From Treponema sp. (GTDB taxonomy: Bacteria; Spirochaetota; Spirochaetia; Treponematales; Treponemataceae): DNA of 64,000 nucleotides. Position 1 is the stretch's first letter; each line of letters begins with the position of its first letter. Below are positions 9,188 through 19,557 of this stretch, one piece after another. A model generated the notes under the pieces. It searched no databases and was not told where the DNA came from. It saw nothing but the letters and a program-made list of their open reading frames with translations. The stretch is from the NCBI GenBank assembly GCA_022010055.1, contig CP091737.1, positions 1,674,001-1,738,000 on the forward strand, written 5' to 3'. The position numbers and the translations under genes are program-made.

Positions 9188-12100
9188 TAGCTCGAGTTAT
9201 TCAAAAAAACAGAAAAACGACACTATGAAAGAGGCTGAGAATACTCTTGGATTATCTGATGGCTCTAACCAGAATATTCTTAACCATAAATACCCTATCC
9301 TATTGGGAAAACATCTGCTGAATCCTTACACAGCAGGTTCTGCTTTCAATACTACCCTTACTGGAGAAAATGGAGCTAATAAAGGTCATTACTTAACAAA
9401 ACTCTATGAAATAGCAGACAGTCCTGTAAAAATCACAGACCTAAAACTCGGCGAGACAATGCTGGCTTATAACAGAACTTTTGAAGATACTATACGTAAT
9501 TCAGTAATGCACGGAATGCTGCGTGGCTACAATGATGCTGATACAGGAGACATCTTGAAGAAATGGAAAAACAACGATGTTTCAGTAGAGATACTTCAAG
9601 CAGGAACTCTTTTAAAAGACAACGAAAACAGATACGGAACTTTATATCCTCAGACTGTAGAACAAAAAAAGCCGGATGCAAATATATTGAATATTAAAGA
9701 CGGTGATATAAAGAAAGTGGCTGAACGTTCCTATATGGGAACTTCAATACCAAATGGTTTTAAGACAAATTCAGTAAGATTTTCACGTTCTTGCCCACAG
9801 AAAATTGAAGTTGAGTTCAGTTTTCCAAATGGACTTTATGCCTACCGCACGAGAAAAGAGGATGGAAAAATTTTCTATTATAATGTGCCAGTCAGCTTTG
9901 CGATACAATGGCGTTTTATAAAGAAAAACCAAAAGTCATCTGACGCAGATTCTCCGGCAGGCTGGAACAATTTTGATTACATCGATGTATATGATGGGCA
10001 AGATATAAAACCATCTTATTATACAAAAAATGAAAAACTGTACGAATACAACTCGTTATTTGGAAAAAGAGATTATTTAAAAACGTCCAGCGAGGATTCG
10101 ATGTCCGAGTTCTTTCTGAAAGATAAATTTATTAATACAGAAATTTTTAATCTCAATGGCAGGTACACAAGTAAAGATAATGCAACTTTCAATAAGGTTG
10201 CAACCATAAAATGTCTAGTAGGACTTAGAAAACACAATGGAGTAACAGTATGGTCAACAAATGAGGTTTTAGTAAAAACAATATTTTTTGTCTCATCATT
10301 TTCAAAAAATCAGATTTTAACCTCATCTTCAAAAAATGTACTGGTAACTCAACCAAGACTTGACCCAAATACAAGAATCGCGACTAGTAGCGGTGGAAAA
10401 TGGGTTGATAATGCTTTGAAACCGAATGACTTAAACGAAGAGAATGGTTGGACTGTACTCGAAGTAACAGAGATAATAGAGGCTGATGATTATGATGCTA
10501 TGATTCAGGTTATCAATAATAATACTGATAATCTGTCAAAACACGAAATCAGCAGAGATGATATAAATGTTTCGGCAAGAAGTTATGTCGCAGTAAAAGA
10601 ATTTACTCCTAACGAATGTGCCAAACTTATTGGCTACCACAACGATAGTGATGAACACCTAGATTCTGTCGAGGTTAGGGTTTTAAGACTGACACCGGCT
10701 TATTTTCAGGAATATACGTGGAAAGATTCTGATTCTGGCGATTCGCACACAATAAGCGATGAATGGACGGCAATGTCTTACTGCGACCTTATGAAATGGG
10801 ATTATTTAAGAACATTTGCCTTTGATAAGGATAAATTTAAAGAATCTCTTGACGACGGCTCTATCTCCCTTCACGAAAAAGGAGAAGATAAGCAGGTAAT
10901 GAGAAAACTGCCGCTAAGACCAATCAAAGATGATGACTTAAACAGATTTTGTTACGTAGCAATAAAATTAAAGCAGGATATAGCAGAAACAGCCGGAAAA
11001 AGTTTAAATCAGTTTTCTTGTATAGCACAGAACCTTGCTCCTAACTACGATACCCAATCAGGAAACTGGGTTCCTGCTGTCATAAGTCCAAAAACAAATA
11101 ATTACCACAAATATCTTAATTCCTCAAAAGATTATAAAATAGAAGATATTTCTGAACAGGAGTATCTTGACGCTATTCGACAAAGAAAAACAGTTACCTT
11201 GTTTATTGACGGTACCGATGTAACAACAAACACAGTAAAATCAAATATCACGAGATATTACTTGTCTGAAAAAGGATTGGAATATTCAAAACTGAACAAT
11301 CCGGGTAAAGACTATATATTCAATATAGACGGCACTGACTATCCTGTAGATTTGACGAATATTTATACTGATGACACAAACAGAACTATTATAAACGGAC
11401 TGTATATAACAACAGGAAAAGGCGATAGTTATGACGGAGTGTTTATCAAAAAAACGGACAATGCAACCCATAGTGTCTATATCTATAAAAAGGATTCATC
11501 TATTAAGCCGTCCGAATATTACCAAACAGCAGATGGCAACAATTTTTCTGAACAACTAAAAAAAGAGATTTTTAACTACTCTACCCTTAGCAATAGTTCA
11601 GTAGACGCAGATATTCTATATACAAACAGACCGATGGTTTATGGTTCTAAGCTGCAACAGAATGGCTTTACAGACGCTGAGCCCGACAAGAAATACTGGG
11701 TTTTCGCAAAAAAATATACAAATGAAAATATCTTGAACTCGAAATATCCTACATACGCAATTGTCGTTACCCCGATAAAACCAGATGGTACAGTTCTTAC
11801 TAAGACAGAGCTTGATACAGCTGCAAACAGGTTGCTGAGAGGTCAAAGCGATACTGATAAAATTTTATTAGCATCGTTTAAGCCTGTATATGCGATAAAA
11901 ACAGGATTATCTCAATCTGGTAAAGTCTATTATTACACAAGTTCTGTTGGCAACGCAGCAAACGGAGCAGACGACTACAGCCTTTCAGAGCAAGCTGACC
12001 AATATATACAGATACAGGAAAAATTACAGGAAATTTATAATAATCAGGAAAGCGAGTACTACGAAAAACTTTCTGCACTGTCTGCAAAGACCCCTGAAAA

Positions 12101-13331
12101 TATACAGACAGAGGATATTGAGAAATATGCCACAAATATAGGACTTTCGTATGATTTCTCTTCTGTTGACAGCGGAACAATAGATTTTTACAAGAAAAAG
12201 ATACTCAGGATTCTTTATAGGACAACTTTTATAGAAGCCCTGAAACAAATGGGGCTTGTAACGCTTGATGAATCTAAATCTGCAAAATTTTATCTACCTG
12301 AATATATTGAGAAGAAATACTGCTCGCAGAATGTAGCCTCTCAGTTCTTGTACGCACTAGTAGGACCAGCCCTTGGCATAGACGCAAAAACTTATGATTG
12401 CGTGAATATGAATAGTGTAAAAGAACTGTATAATTTCTGTGAGGATGTTACAGACGGTACAAAGAAAAAAAATAGCAACGAGCTTCTTCACATGAAATTT
12501 TCCTGCAATGGAGTTGTATCATCAGAGATAAAATTTGAGACTTTGCTGAAAAATATTCTTCTGACAGGGCGTTCATCTCTAAAAAGAGATGAGAAAAACA
12601 GATACGAGGTGCTTCTGGGAAAACCTACTGATTATCCTGTGGGAGTTCTGAATCAGCAGAATATCATTTCAAAATCAAACACAAGAAGCCTTGCGAATGA
12701 GATTTCTGGTTATCTTGCAGAGTTTACAGACGAAACAGACAATTACACGCGGAATAGTTTGTACGTAATGAATGACGGAGAGGACTATAGAAAGCCTACC
12801 AAAGAAATTTCGTCAATATTTATCAACTATGTTACAAACCGAGAGCAACTTTATTCTCTTCTTCGTTATAATCTTTGTACAGTTCTTTATCAAAAAGAGT
12901 CCTATTCGTATACCGTAGGCTCTATTGGATATGCCCTAAGTGTCGGAGATGTCCTTTTGATTCAGGACGATTCTCTTCTTGTCGGGAAAGAAAGCGGAGC
13001 AAGAATAACAAGTCTTATAACCAGTAATGACGGCAATTATCTTTATGGTATTACAGTAGACAGTCCTATTGAGTTCTCTGGCAAATCAGGGTTTGGATGT
13101 ACTATTGTGCAGCCGGAGAAATATCAAGCCAGCAGATGTATAACCCTTGAATTCTGTGATAAGAACGGAATTTTGGTAGATTCTGATAAACATAAAACTC
13201 ACGCCAGAAATAGGTCTTACAAACACCCTTTATTTCAAGGAACCTATATATCTAGGAAGCGGTACGGACAGCGAGACCGGGAAAGTTATTCAAATTGTTC
13301 CAAAGATAGGAAATCTTGTCGCCTTTGGTAA
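9141..13331 (+). CDS. Tail tip / receptor-binding protein, central fragment (gpJ-like)
   Basis: A frame of nearly 1,400 residues continues the tip protein; real coding in this frame begins near 9087. The start of the fragment has the conserved tail-hub pattern NILNHKYPILLGKHLLNP and YEIADSPVKITDLKLG. The rest is long, polar and beta-rich, as in the central fibre proteins that close the tail and bind the host. The last ~45 residues are out of frame: one extra A at 13194-13197 shifts reading, and the true continuation is TPEIGLTNTLYFKEPIYLG. It is one polypeptide with the neighbouring fragments. Confidence 0.75.
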   Translation: MVASQGIQDIIDYSSDSSSYSKKQKNDTMKEAENTLGLSDGSNQNILNHKYPILLGKHLLNPYTAGSAFNTTLTGENGANKGHYLTKLYEIADSPVKITDLKLGETMLAYNRTFEDTIRNSVMHGMLRGYNDADTGDILKKWKNNDVSVEILQAGTLLKDNENRYGTLYPQTVEQKKPDANILNIKDGDIKKVAERSYMGTSIPNGFKTNSVRFSRSCPQKIEVEFSFPNGLYAYRTRKEDGKIFYYNVPVSFAIQWRFIKKNQKSSDADSPAGWNNFDYIDVYDGQDIKPSYYTKNEKLYEYNSLFGKRDYLKTSSEDSMSEFFLKDKFINTEIFNLNGRYTSKDNATFNKVATIKCLVGLRKHNGVTVWSTNEVLVKTIFFVSSFSKNQILTSSSKNVLVTQPRLDPNTRIATSSGGKWVDNALKPNDLNEENGWTVLEVTEIIEADDYDAMIQVINNNTDNLSKHEISRDDINVSARSYVAVKEFTPNECAKLIGYHNDSDEHLDSVEVRVLRLTPAYFQEYTWKDSDSGDSHTISDEWTAMSYCDLMKWDYLRTFAFDKDKFKESLDDGSISLHEKGEDKQVMRKLPLRPIKDDDLNRFCYVAIKLKQDIAETAGKSLNQFSCIAQNLAPNYDTQSGNWVPAVISPKTNNYHKYLNSSKDYKIEDISEQEYLDAIRQRKTVTLFIDGTDVTTNTVKSNITRYYLSEKGLEYSKLNNPGKDYIFNIDGTDYPVDLTNIYTDDTNRTIINGLYITTGKGDSYDGVFIKKTDNATHSVYIYKKDSSIKPSEYYQTADGNNFSEQLKKEIFNYSTLSNSSVDADILYTNRPMVYGSKLQQNGFTDAEPDKKYWVFAKKYTNENILNSKYPTYAIVVTPIKPDGTVLTKTELDTAANRLLRGQSDTDKILLASFKPVYAIKTGLSQSGKVYYYTSSVGNAANGADDYSLSEQADQYIQIQEKLQEIYNNQESEYYEKLSALSAKTPENIQTEDIEKYATNIGLSYDFSSVDSGTIDFYKKKILRILYRTTFIEALKQMGLVTLDESKSAKFYLPEYIEKKYCSQNVASQFLYALVGPALGIDAKTYDCVNMNSVKELYNFCEDVTDGTKKKNSNELLHMKFSCNGVVSSEIKFETLLKNILLTGRSSLKRDEKNRYEVLLGKPTDYPVGVLNQQNIISKSNTRSLANEISGYLAEFTDETDNYTRNSLYVMNDGEDYRKPTKEISSIFINYVTNREQLYSLLRYNLCTVLYQKESYSYTVGSIGYALSVGDVLLIQDDSLLVGKESGARITSLITSNDGNYLYGITVDSPIEFSGKSGFGCTIVQPEKYQASRCITLEFCDKNGILVDSDKHKTHARNRSYKHPLFQGTYISRKRYGQRDRESYSNCSKDRKSCRLW

Positions 13332-13747
13332 TCTGAAAGCCATAACAGAAAAAGGGCTTGTACTTAGCATAAGTCCAAAAGATAATGGGCAATTTGATAT
13401 TCGGCTCGTTCCTTACAGACCAGAACTTTATAATATGGGAACCAAAATGCCTGTATTCACCGCGAATATGACAATCCCATCAAGAGAAGAGGAAGAATTT
13501 GTATTTTCCGACAAGACCTCGGCTTATGACCAGGAACAAAAAGTTGCAGACGCTACAGCCTCTCTTACAGAAAAAAATAGACGCAATATCTAAAGATATT
13601 GATGTTACGCCTCCTACCTCACCTGTTCTTACAGAAGCTGTTTCTGATGATAACGGAAATATAACCCTTGTATGGAACGGCTCGACAGATAATAAGAGCG
13701 GAGTGTCTGAATACTGTATTTACCACAAGACCGTCGGACGTTTGTAA
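13198..13747 (+). CDS. Tail tip protein, two short shifted fragments (start of FN3 domains)
   Basis: Two short frames bridge the long fragments. The first (13198-13593) reads IYLGSGTDSETGKVIQIV through ADATASLTEK. The second (from about 13571 to 13747) reads KKIDAISKDIDVTPPTSP and opens a fibronectin type III-like domain (ITLVWNGSTDNKSGVSEY). The junctions are an extra A in the A7 run at 13571-13577 and a missing T at 13741-13743, after which reading continues as FVRIQTIPHDNN. No start codon or ribosome site supports separate genes. Confidence 0.6.
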
Positions 13748-13857
13748 GAATACAGACCATTCCGCATGATAATAATTCACAGGCTCAGTACACATTCACA
13801 CATAATACCAGTGAAAAATTTACAACGCATTATTATTATGTAACGGCAAAGGATAAG

Positions 13858-16800
13858 ATGAATAATGAATCCGAGCCGTCAGAAACATTATCTATAGAGA
13901 ATCCTGTAAAGACAAAGCCGTATGAGCCAAAGGCTCTAAAGGCTATGGCAATGCGTGATTACATAAGGCTTGAATGGACTTGCGAGCAGTCCACAAACGC
14001 AAGTCTTAATCCAAGGCTGTTCAAGGTAGAAATAAAAAGAAACGATACTGATGAATGGGAATCTGTAGGAGAATACTCATCAAGAGAAACTCTTTATTAC
14101 TTCGACAGGAGCAAAGACGGCTACAGCGAGGCTGATAAAATTTCAAAGTACAAATTCCGTGTAAAGTCAGTATCTGTTTACGAGCTTGAATCTGAATATT
14201 GTACAGCCGAATCTGTCAATGTCGACAACTATCTTGGCTGGAAAATCGGAGATATTGAAATATCTTCATACGCAACAGAGGGAACGCTCTTTATAAAGGC
14301 AAGTGTAAAAGGCTCTTCTTACGGAGATAAATTTCTTAATGTAAAATACGGCGATGAGATTGTGGCTGAAAATTCCCTTGCAGGAAGAATGTTCTATGTG
14401 AAACTGAATGGCTATCAGGAAGTGTCTGATATTACCAGCAAGGACATATCTGTAGAGTGCTATTCAGTCGCAGACAATGTTTCAAAGACACTTGCCGGAA
14501 GCAACATTGATACAAGCCTTTACAAGACCTACAAAATCACAAAGCCTAGTGTAACAGCCTATGCGGACAAGCAGGGAATCCACATATCATGGTCTGACAA
14601 TACAGGCGACTATTACCTTAAACCTGCATATAAACTCACGATTGACGGTAAGGAAGTTCTCTCTGCTGCTGACACATTGGACTACAGCTGGCTCTTTGCG
14701 GAGAACACATATCCTACAAAGGCTGAGGTTCTTGCACATAAGATAATCCTCTCCGTGAGTACTGCCGCCGATTCTGTGGAAATTTCAGACATAGCAATTG
14801 ATATTTCAGTGTTCAAAGGATGGATTCCTGATGTTCCTGATATAAAATTGTCTGTGAGCGGTCGTACTGTTCCTGTTTCTTGGAACATACAGAGCGACAA
14901 TGTATATGACTTCCTTGGCTGTGAGCTACAGGTTGCGAAAGGCTACAAGGTTACAGCCGGAAAATATTCTGTAATCACTGATGAGAGTGAGCTTGAGTGG
15001 TTTGCTCCTGCACTCGGTCTTAATCCTTATGAGAGCCTTGAGAACTACAAGAAGGGCGATAAGGACGGCTATCTCTCTGTAAAAGGTTCAAGCGTTGCTT
15101 TCAGCGTTCCTCTGTTCGGGCAGGATAATGACGGTGCGATGAACACAATGTACGTCTACAGAGCAAGGGCTTTCACAAAGGGCGGAAAATCAGAGTGGTC
15201 AGACGCATACTTTGTCGAGGTGAAGCCAGTTTCCGCATACGATGTCGTAAAGGCTTGGAATATAAACGACAGCGGTGAGAAAGTCAAGATTGACGGTGCA
15301 CTTGGTGCGAACCAGATTTTTGTAAACGAGCTTTCCGCTATCTGTGCCAACCTTGGCTATATCACAGACGGAGCATTGCAAGGCGACCAATACAATTATT
15401 GGGCTGTAAACGATACTGTTTTAAAAGATGGTTCAATTTTGAATAAAGGTGCGTTTCGCGTAGGTGGTGTAAACAAATATATAAAAGTTATTCCAAAAGT
15501 AGAAAATGGAGCGGTAATCGATTACGATGTTGAACTTCATGTGGGCGATTTTTCAATGAGTGCAACAGGAACTCTTATTGAAGGCGGCTATTTTACTGTA
15601 AAAGATTCAAAATCAAATGTTCTTTTTCAGCTTACGCCAGAAAAAGCGATGATACAGGTAAATGAAGGAACTTATAATTCCAACGAACTGATTGACATAT
15701 ACGCCTCAAATGCAACAACTTCACCAACAGAATTAAGAACAGCAGAAAATTATCATTGGTTTGATTCAAAACTGTATTTTGCCGAAGTAGCAGAAAATTC
15801 AAGCTCTTCATATACCATATCTGTATACGAAGTTTCTGGAAAAACAACAGCATTGAAGCGAACATTGAACGCAGTAACAAAAGATTATTGGTTCAAGGAT
15901 GGATACATTTATTACAATTCCACAACAACGATTCTTTTCCAAAAAAAGAACTGCATAAAAAAAACAAAAATATCAAACGGTTCAAACACGAACTATACCG
16001 ATTTGGGCAACAAGCCTGATTTTACAGAAATCGCTTATTTTGGCGATTATATACTATATCTTGACGATTCAGATTCAGACAACAAACTTCTTTACTTGTA
16101 CAATCTTACAACAAATACTAAAAGCGAAAGTTTTAATGCCTCGAACAAGACAATATCCATAGCCGCTTCAACAGATGATTCAAATTACATATACGTTATG
16201 CTTGTAGGTTCTTTTGTTACCATTTTTCTTAGATTCAGCAAGTCAAATATGACATGGGAAGTTACAGGAAGCACATTTATTCCTCGTGGTGATGCTTCAG
16301 AATTTTCTAAAAATCTGCAAATAAAAGATGGCTGTATAACAGTTTTTTCCCGATTTGGATTTTTTCCAACAAATACTTCAACTGCAAACCAGGAAGGAAT
16401 TGTTATGCTTGAAAATCCTATGTTTGAATTTGCGAATAATTTAGACAATCTTTCCGCTATTTCAAACATAACTATCTATGGAAATGACATTTCTTCTTCA
16501 GAAGCTGACAAATCTGTTTATATACCGATTTACAGTAACGACAACAAGATTTATGTTCAAAATCTGGAAGATTATTGCATATATTCTGTAGACAAATTCT
16601 TATCTGAAAGTGAAGTTGAATGTTATGGAGCTGTTTGGAAAGGTTCTGTTTCTTATAAAAAAGTTCAATCGCTGAGCGAAAAAAATGGTGAAATTGGCAA
16701 TATTATAACTGCCTGCTGTTGTTTTTCTTTTAAAGATGAACAGGAGGACAACAATTCGTTTCTTTTTTGTGGTCTAAAATTTTTTCAAAATACAGAAACT

Positions 16801-17877
16801 AGCGGTTGTAACGAAGTTTGTGTTGTCGGTTCATACGAATCTGAACAGTACAACAAAAAGACAAAAGCTGTATACGAAACAGGAATTGGTTTTACAGGAA
16901 TTTATTTTAATTCTTTGAACAATACTTATCGCTATGTAACAGACACAGGTGCATATCTTGAATTTGATGAAAACGGAAAGCTCATTACTGCAAAAGGCGA
17001 AACAGGTGCTACCGGTCCGCAAGGAAAGCCAGGTCAATCTGCCGGGTTCGGAGATATTACTGCCAGTGTTGATGATAACACAGGAATTCCAGAGGTTACT
17101 GTAACAACAAAAGGTTTTGATTCAAAAAAACATATTGATTTTGCTTTTAAAAACTTAAAAGGAAAACAAGGAGAACCCGGTGTTTCTGTTGTAAAAGTTG
17201 AACAGATTGAAACTTCTACAGAAAACGGCGGAACAAACAAAATAAGAATAACATTGTCTAATGGTTCTACATCAGATTTTGTTATAAAAAATGGAAACAG
17301 TTCCACAATTGACGCAGACCATTTCGAGGGAACTCTTCCTGTTGCAAAAGGTGGTACAGGGGCGACAGATGCCGCTGGTGGTTTCAATACATTGGCAGAT
17401 GGGGTAAGAGACTCTTCAACACCTGTTGATTCTGAAAAGATGTTGCTAAAGCCTTCAGGCACATGGTACAAGACAACATGCCTGGACTTCTGGAACTATA
17501 TCAAGGGTAAAATCAGCTCTGTACTAGGATTGACGAAAGACTCGTATGGTGGTACATCCGCCGAAACGAATGCCTTGAGAAAGAGAGGACAGATAAACAA
17601 CACAGACACGTTTCAGACCATCATGAACAATGAGGGTACCTGGAACATTGGGGACTTGAACAGTGGATGGACTGGTATGCTGGTAACGTTTCATCAACCG
17701 GGTAGCCAGTCGGGTCTTATGTTTAGGATAAAGGGTGGCTCTTCTGACATTCGTAATGTAGAAGTAAACTACTCTATTGACAGTAATAGGTTCGCAGGTT
17801 CTTGGCAGCCTTTAATAGGAAGAATTCCTACATCAGCGCCGTCATCACCACAGAACGGAGACATCTGGATAGAATAA
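13858..17877 (+). CDS. Tail tip protein, C-terminal fragment: FN3, propeller-like, collagen-like and receptor-binding parts
   Basis: This 1,339-residue frame continues the tip gene (open from 13744). It begins with FN3-like domains (IRLEWTCEQ, RFKVEI-type strands), followed at about residues 510-1040 by a repeat-rich, propeller-like segment. Collagen-like GETGATGPQGKPGQ lies near residue 1047 and GKQGEPG near 1101, followed by the tail-fibre motif VAKGGTGATDAAGG. The C-terminal ~150 residues (GTWNIGDLNSGWTGM to SSPQNGDIWIE) resemble known receptor-binding ends. GC content falls from about 45-50% before 15,390 to about 30% in the propeller-like part. Confidence 0.8.
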   Translation: MNNESEPSETLSIENPVKTKPYEPKALKAMAMRDYIRLEWTCEQSTNASLNPRLFKVEIKRNDTDEWESVGEYSSRETLYYFDRSKDGYSEADKISKYKFRVKSVSVYELESEYCTAESVNVDNYLGWKIGDIEISSYATEGTLFIKASVKGSSYGDKFLNVKYGDEIVAENSLAGRMFYVKLNGYQEVSDITSKDISVECYSVADNVSKTLAGSNIDTSLYKTYKITKPSVTAYADKQGIHISWSDNTGDYYLKPAYKLTIDGKEVLSAADTLDYSWLFAENTYPTKAEVLAHKIILSVSTAADSVEISDIAIDISVFKGWIPDVPDIKLSVSGRTVPVSWNIQSDNVYDFLGCELQVAKGYKVTAGKYSVITDESELEWFAPALGLNPYESLENYKKGDKDGYLSVKGSSVAFSVPLFGQDNDGAMNTMYVYRARAFTKGGKSEWSDAYFVEVKPVSAYDVVKAWNINDSGEKVKIDGALGANQIFVNELSAICANLGYITDGALQGDQYNYWAVNDTVLKDGSILNKGAFRVGGVNKYIKVIPKVENGAVIDYDVELHVGDFSMSATGTLIEGGYFTVKDSKSNVLFQLTPEKAMIQVNEGTYNSNELIDIYASNATTSPTELRTAENYHWFDSKLYFAEVAENSSSSYTISVYEVSGKTTALKRTLNAVTKDYWFKDGYIYYNSTTTILFQKKNCIKKTKISNGSNTNYTDLGNKPDFTEIAYFGDYILYLDDSDSDNKLLYLYNLTTNTKSESFNASNKTISIAASTDDSNYIYVMLVGSFVTIFLRFSKSNMTWEVTGSTFIPRGDASEFSKNLQIKDGCITVFSRFGFFPTNTSTANQEGIVMLENPMFEFANNLDNLSAISNITIYGNDISSSEADKSVYIPIYSNDNKIYVQNLEDYCIYSVDKFLSESEVECYGAVWKGSVSYKKVQSLSEKNGEIGNIITACCCFSFKDEQEDNNSFLFCGLKFFQNTETSGCNEVCVVGSYESEQYNKKTKAVYETGIGFTGIYFNSLNNTYRYVTDTGAYLEFDENGKLITAKGETGATGPQGKPGQSAGFGDITASVDDNTGIPEVTVTTKGFDSKKHIDFAFKNLKGKQGEPGVSVVKVEQIETSTENGGTNKIRITLSNGSTSDFVIKNGNSSTIDADHFEGTLPVAKGGTGATDAAGGFNTLADGVRDSSTPVDSEKMLLKPSGTWYKTTCLDFWNYIKGKISSVLGLTKDSYGGTSAETNALRKRGQINNTDTFQTIMNNEGTWNIGDLNSGWTGMLVTFHQPGSQSGLMFRIKGGSSDIRNVEVNYSIDSNRFAGSWQPLIGRIPTSAPSSPQNGDIWIE

Positions 17878-18530
17878 TGGCAGAACTATATATAAAAAAC
17901 TTGAAGAGTGGAAGCTCCTATGTACACTTGAACGGAAGTTACAGCAAAATTACCACACCGTCGCTCTGTTATTACAAGGATAAAAAACAATATCTTCCGC
18001 TTATCGAGAAATCAGGCTACCTTATTTTGAATGGAAAATACTTTACTTACAACAGCTCTTTGTTCAGCACCATATGTGTCCGGTACAATGGCAAAACCTA
18101 TGTAGTGCCGAACAATCAGGAATGGGCATACGCAGTTCTCTCTGGCTCAATAACATCCACCAGCACATCAAGAGATAAGGAAGGCAGCGGAAGTTACTCG
18201 CAGACTATAAAAGTGTCCTACAAGGTCAATGTTTCTGCCACCGGACATTTCAGCGGAGAATACAGACTTTCATTTTCCGTAACACAAACTCAAGGAATGT
18301 CGTATTCAAAAACCACAGGCGGAACTGAAAGCGGGAGCATAGCTAGCGGCTCTGTGTCAAAGACAGCCACCTGCAAGATAAAATATCAGGGAGGAAATTC
18401 CACTGCGACAGTATCGGTCAGAGTGTCTTTGACAGATTCAAAGAACGGCAAGGAGCTGGCGTATACAACAGCAAATCTTACACCACCGTGGACTTACAGC
18501 ACAGGCGGAGGAGGTTCAAGTGAAGAATAA
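17877..18530 (+). CDS. Beta-rich Ser/Thr/Gly-rich phage protein of unknown function
   Basis: ATG 17877 overlaps the tip gene stop (TAATG), so the 217-residue product is translationally coupled to it. The protein has short repeated beta-strand-like stretches (YLILNGKYFTYNSSLF, SYSQTIKVSYKVNVS) and a C-terminal GGGGSSEE. Those last codons also form the ribosome site of the radical SAM gene. It may be a fibre accessory or decoration protein. Because it lies between the fibre and the radical SAM gene, it is also a candidate substrate for that enzyme; this is speculation. Confidence 0.55.
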   Translation: MAELYIKNLKSGSSYVHLNGSYSKITTPSLCYYKDKKQYLPLIEKSGYLILNGKYFTYNSSLFSTICVRYNGKTYVVPNNQEWAYAVLSGSITSTSTSRDKEGSGSYSQTIKVSYKVNVSATGHFSGEYRLSFSVTQTQGMSYSKTTGGTESGSIASGSVSKTATCKIKYQGGNSTATVSVRVSLTDSKNGKELAYTTANLTPPWTYSTGGGGSSEE

Positions 18531-19542
18531 CCTATTGCAAACAAAACATCCAAAATACTTTATGCGACCGGAACTTTATATCCAGCAGGCAGCCGTAACA
18601 TTCAACGCAACCTGCAATTCCCATTGTCTTTCCTGTTCAGGAGCTGTTACAGGTGAGCCGGAAATGCCTATTGAGAAAGTCAAGGAAGTTATGAATATGA
18701 TTCTCCACGAAATGCGGATAAGGGATGTGTTCATAGCCTGCTCCGCAGAGCTTACACTGTACTCAAAACTGCTGGAGCTTGTATCTTATGTTGACGAGGT
18801 GCGGCTTCCGTATCTAAGGGTAACCCAGGACACCAACGCCAGATATATTCCCAAGGGATTTATAGAGGCGTTGAACGCAATGCAGAATTACTGGACTATA
18901 AGCATTTCCTTATGGGGCGGAAACTCCGAGGAATGGCAGAAATATCAGGGCAAGGGGAACTGGGAGCAGCAGAAAAAGAATATCGAAAGATACCTTACCG
19001 AACTTAAAATCCCGCCAGCTTTCTCTATGCCTGCGATAACTGACGAGCAGAGAGAAAGCACCCTGAATTTTATAACCTCCGAGATTGAGAAATGCGGGCT
19101 TAAATATGTGATTGACAGCAATTCTCTTTCAGATTCATACAAGCACTACAAGGAGCAAGGAGTCGTTCCCATAAATATCAGAAAATTCAGGGGTGCGGCG
19201 ACAGAGAATGACAGCAAGACAGCAGAAGCGAACTATTATATTCACAGCAGGGAAAATGCGTCTGTCATAGAAACAAATCCGTACAAAGACAGAAACAACT
19301 GCCACTTCCCCTATGCGTCGTTTTTTGTTGACTGTGCTGGCTATGTATACCCATGTATCAATGAAAACAATCATCGTGAGAGTGCAATCGGGAATGTAAA
19401 TGACTATTCGCCATTCAATATGAAGGCTTATATAGAAATGGTTCATTCGGAGAAAGGGATTGCTTTCTGGAAAAACAATTTTCTTCCCGGAAAATTTCCG
19501 TGTGAAAACTGCCGGAGCTGTCCTAGCCGCGATGCGTATTAA
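18520..19542 (+). CDS. Radical SAM enzyme with SPASM/Twitch-like C-terminal cluster domain
   Basis: GTG 18520 is used, since GGCGGAGGAGG lies just upstream. The 340-residue protein has the radical SAM motif CX3CX2C (C32, C36, C39 in CNSHCLSC). A second set of cysteines follows: C261, C272, C279 (VDCAGYVYPC) and C328, C331, C334 (CENCRSC). The spacing VDxxGxVxPC followed by a GNV segment is typical of SPASM domains that hold auxiliary iron-sulfur clusters in peptide- or protein-modifying enzymes. It is unusual as prophage cargo, directly behind the receptor-binding gene. The substrate is unknown; the overlap with 17877-18530 and tight spacing to the P-loop gene suggest one unit. Confidence 0.85.
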   Translation: MKNNLLQTKHPKYFMRPELYIQQAAVTFNATCNSHCLSCSGAVTGEPEMPIEKVKEVMNMILHEMRIRDVFIACSAELTLYSKLLELVSYVDEVRLPYLRVTQDTNARYIPKGFIEALNAMQNYWTISISLWGGNSEEWQKYQGKGNWEQQKKNIERYLTELKIPPAFSMPAITDEQRESTLNFITSEIEKCGLKYVIDSNSLSDSYKHYKEQGVVPINIRKFRGAATENDSKTAEANYYIHSRENASVIETNPYKDRNNCHFPYASFFVDCAGYVYPCINENNHRESAIGNVNDYSPFNMKAYIEMVHSEKGIAFWKNNFLPGKFPCENCRSCPSRDAY

Positions 19543-19557
19543 TTCAGGAGAATAAAA

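Noticed and set aside
8729..18530. Possible diversity-generating retroelement target in the tail fibre
   Set aside because: No reverse transcriptase and no template/variable repeat pair were seen in the window, although one could lie upstream of it.
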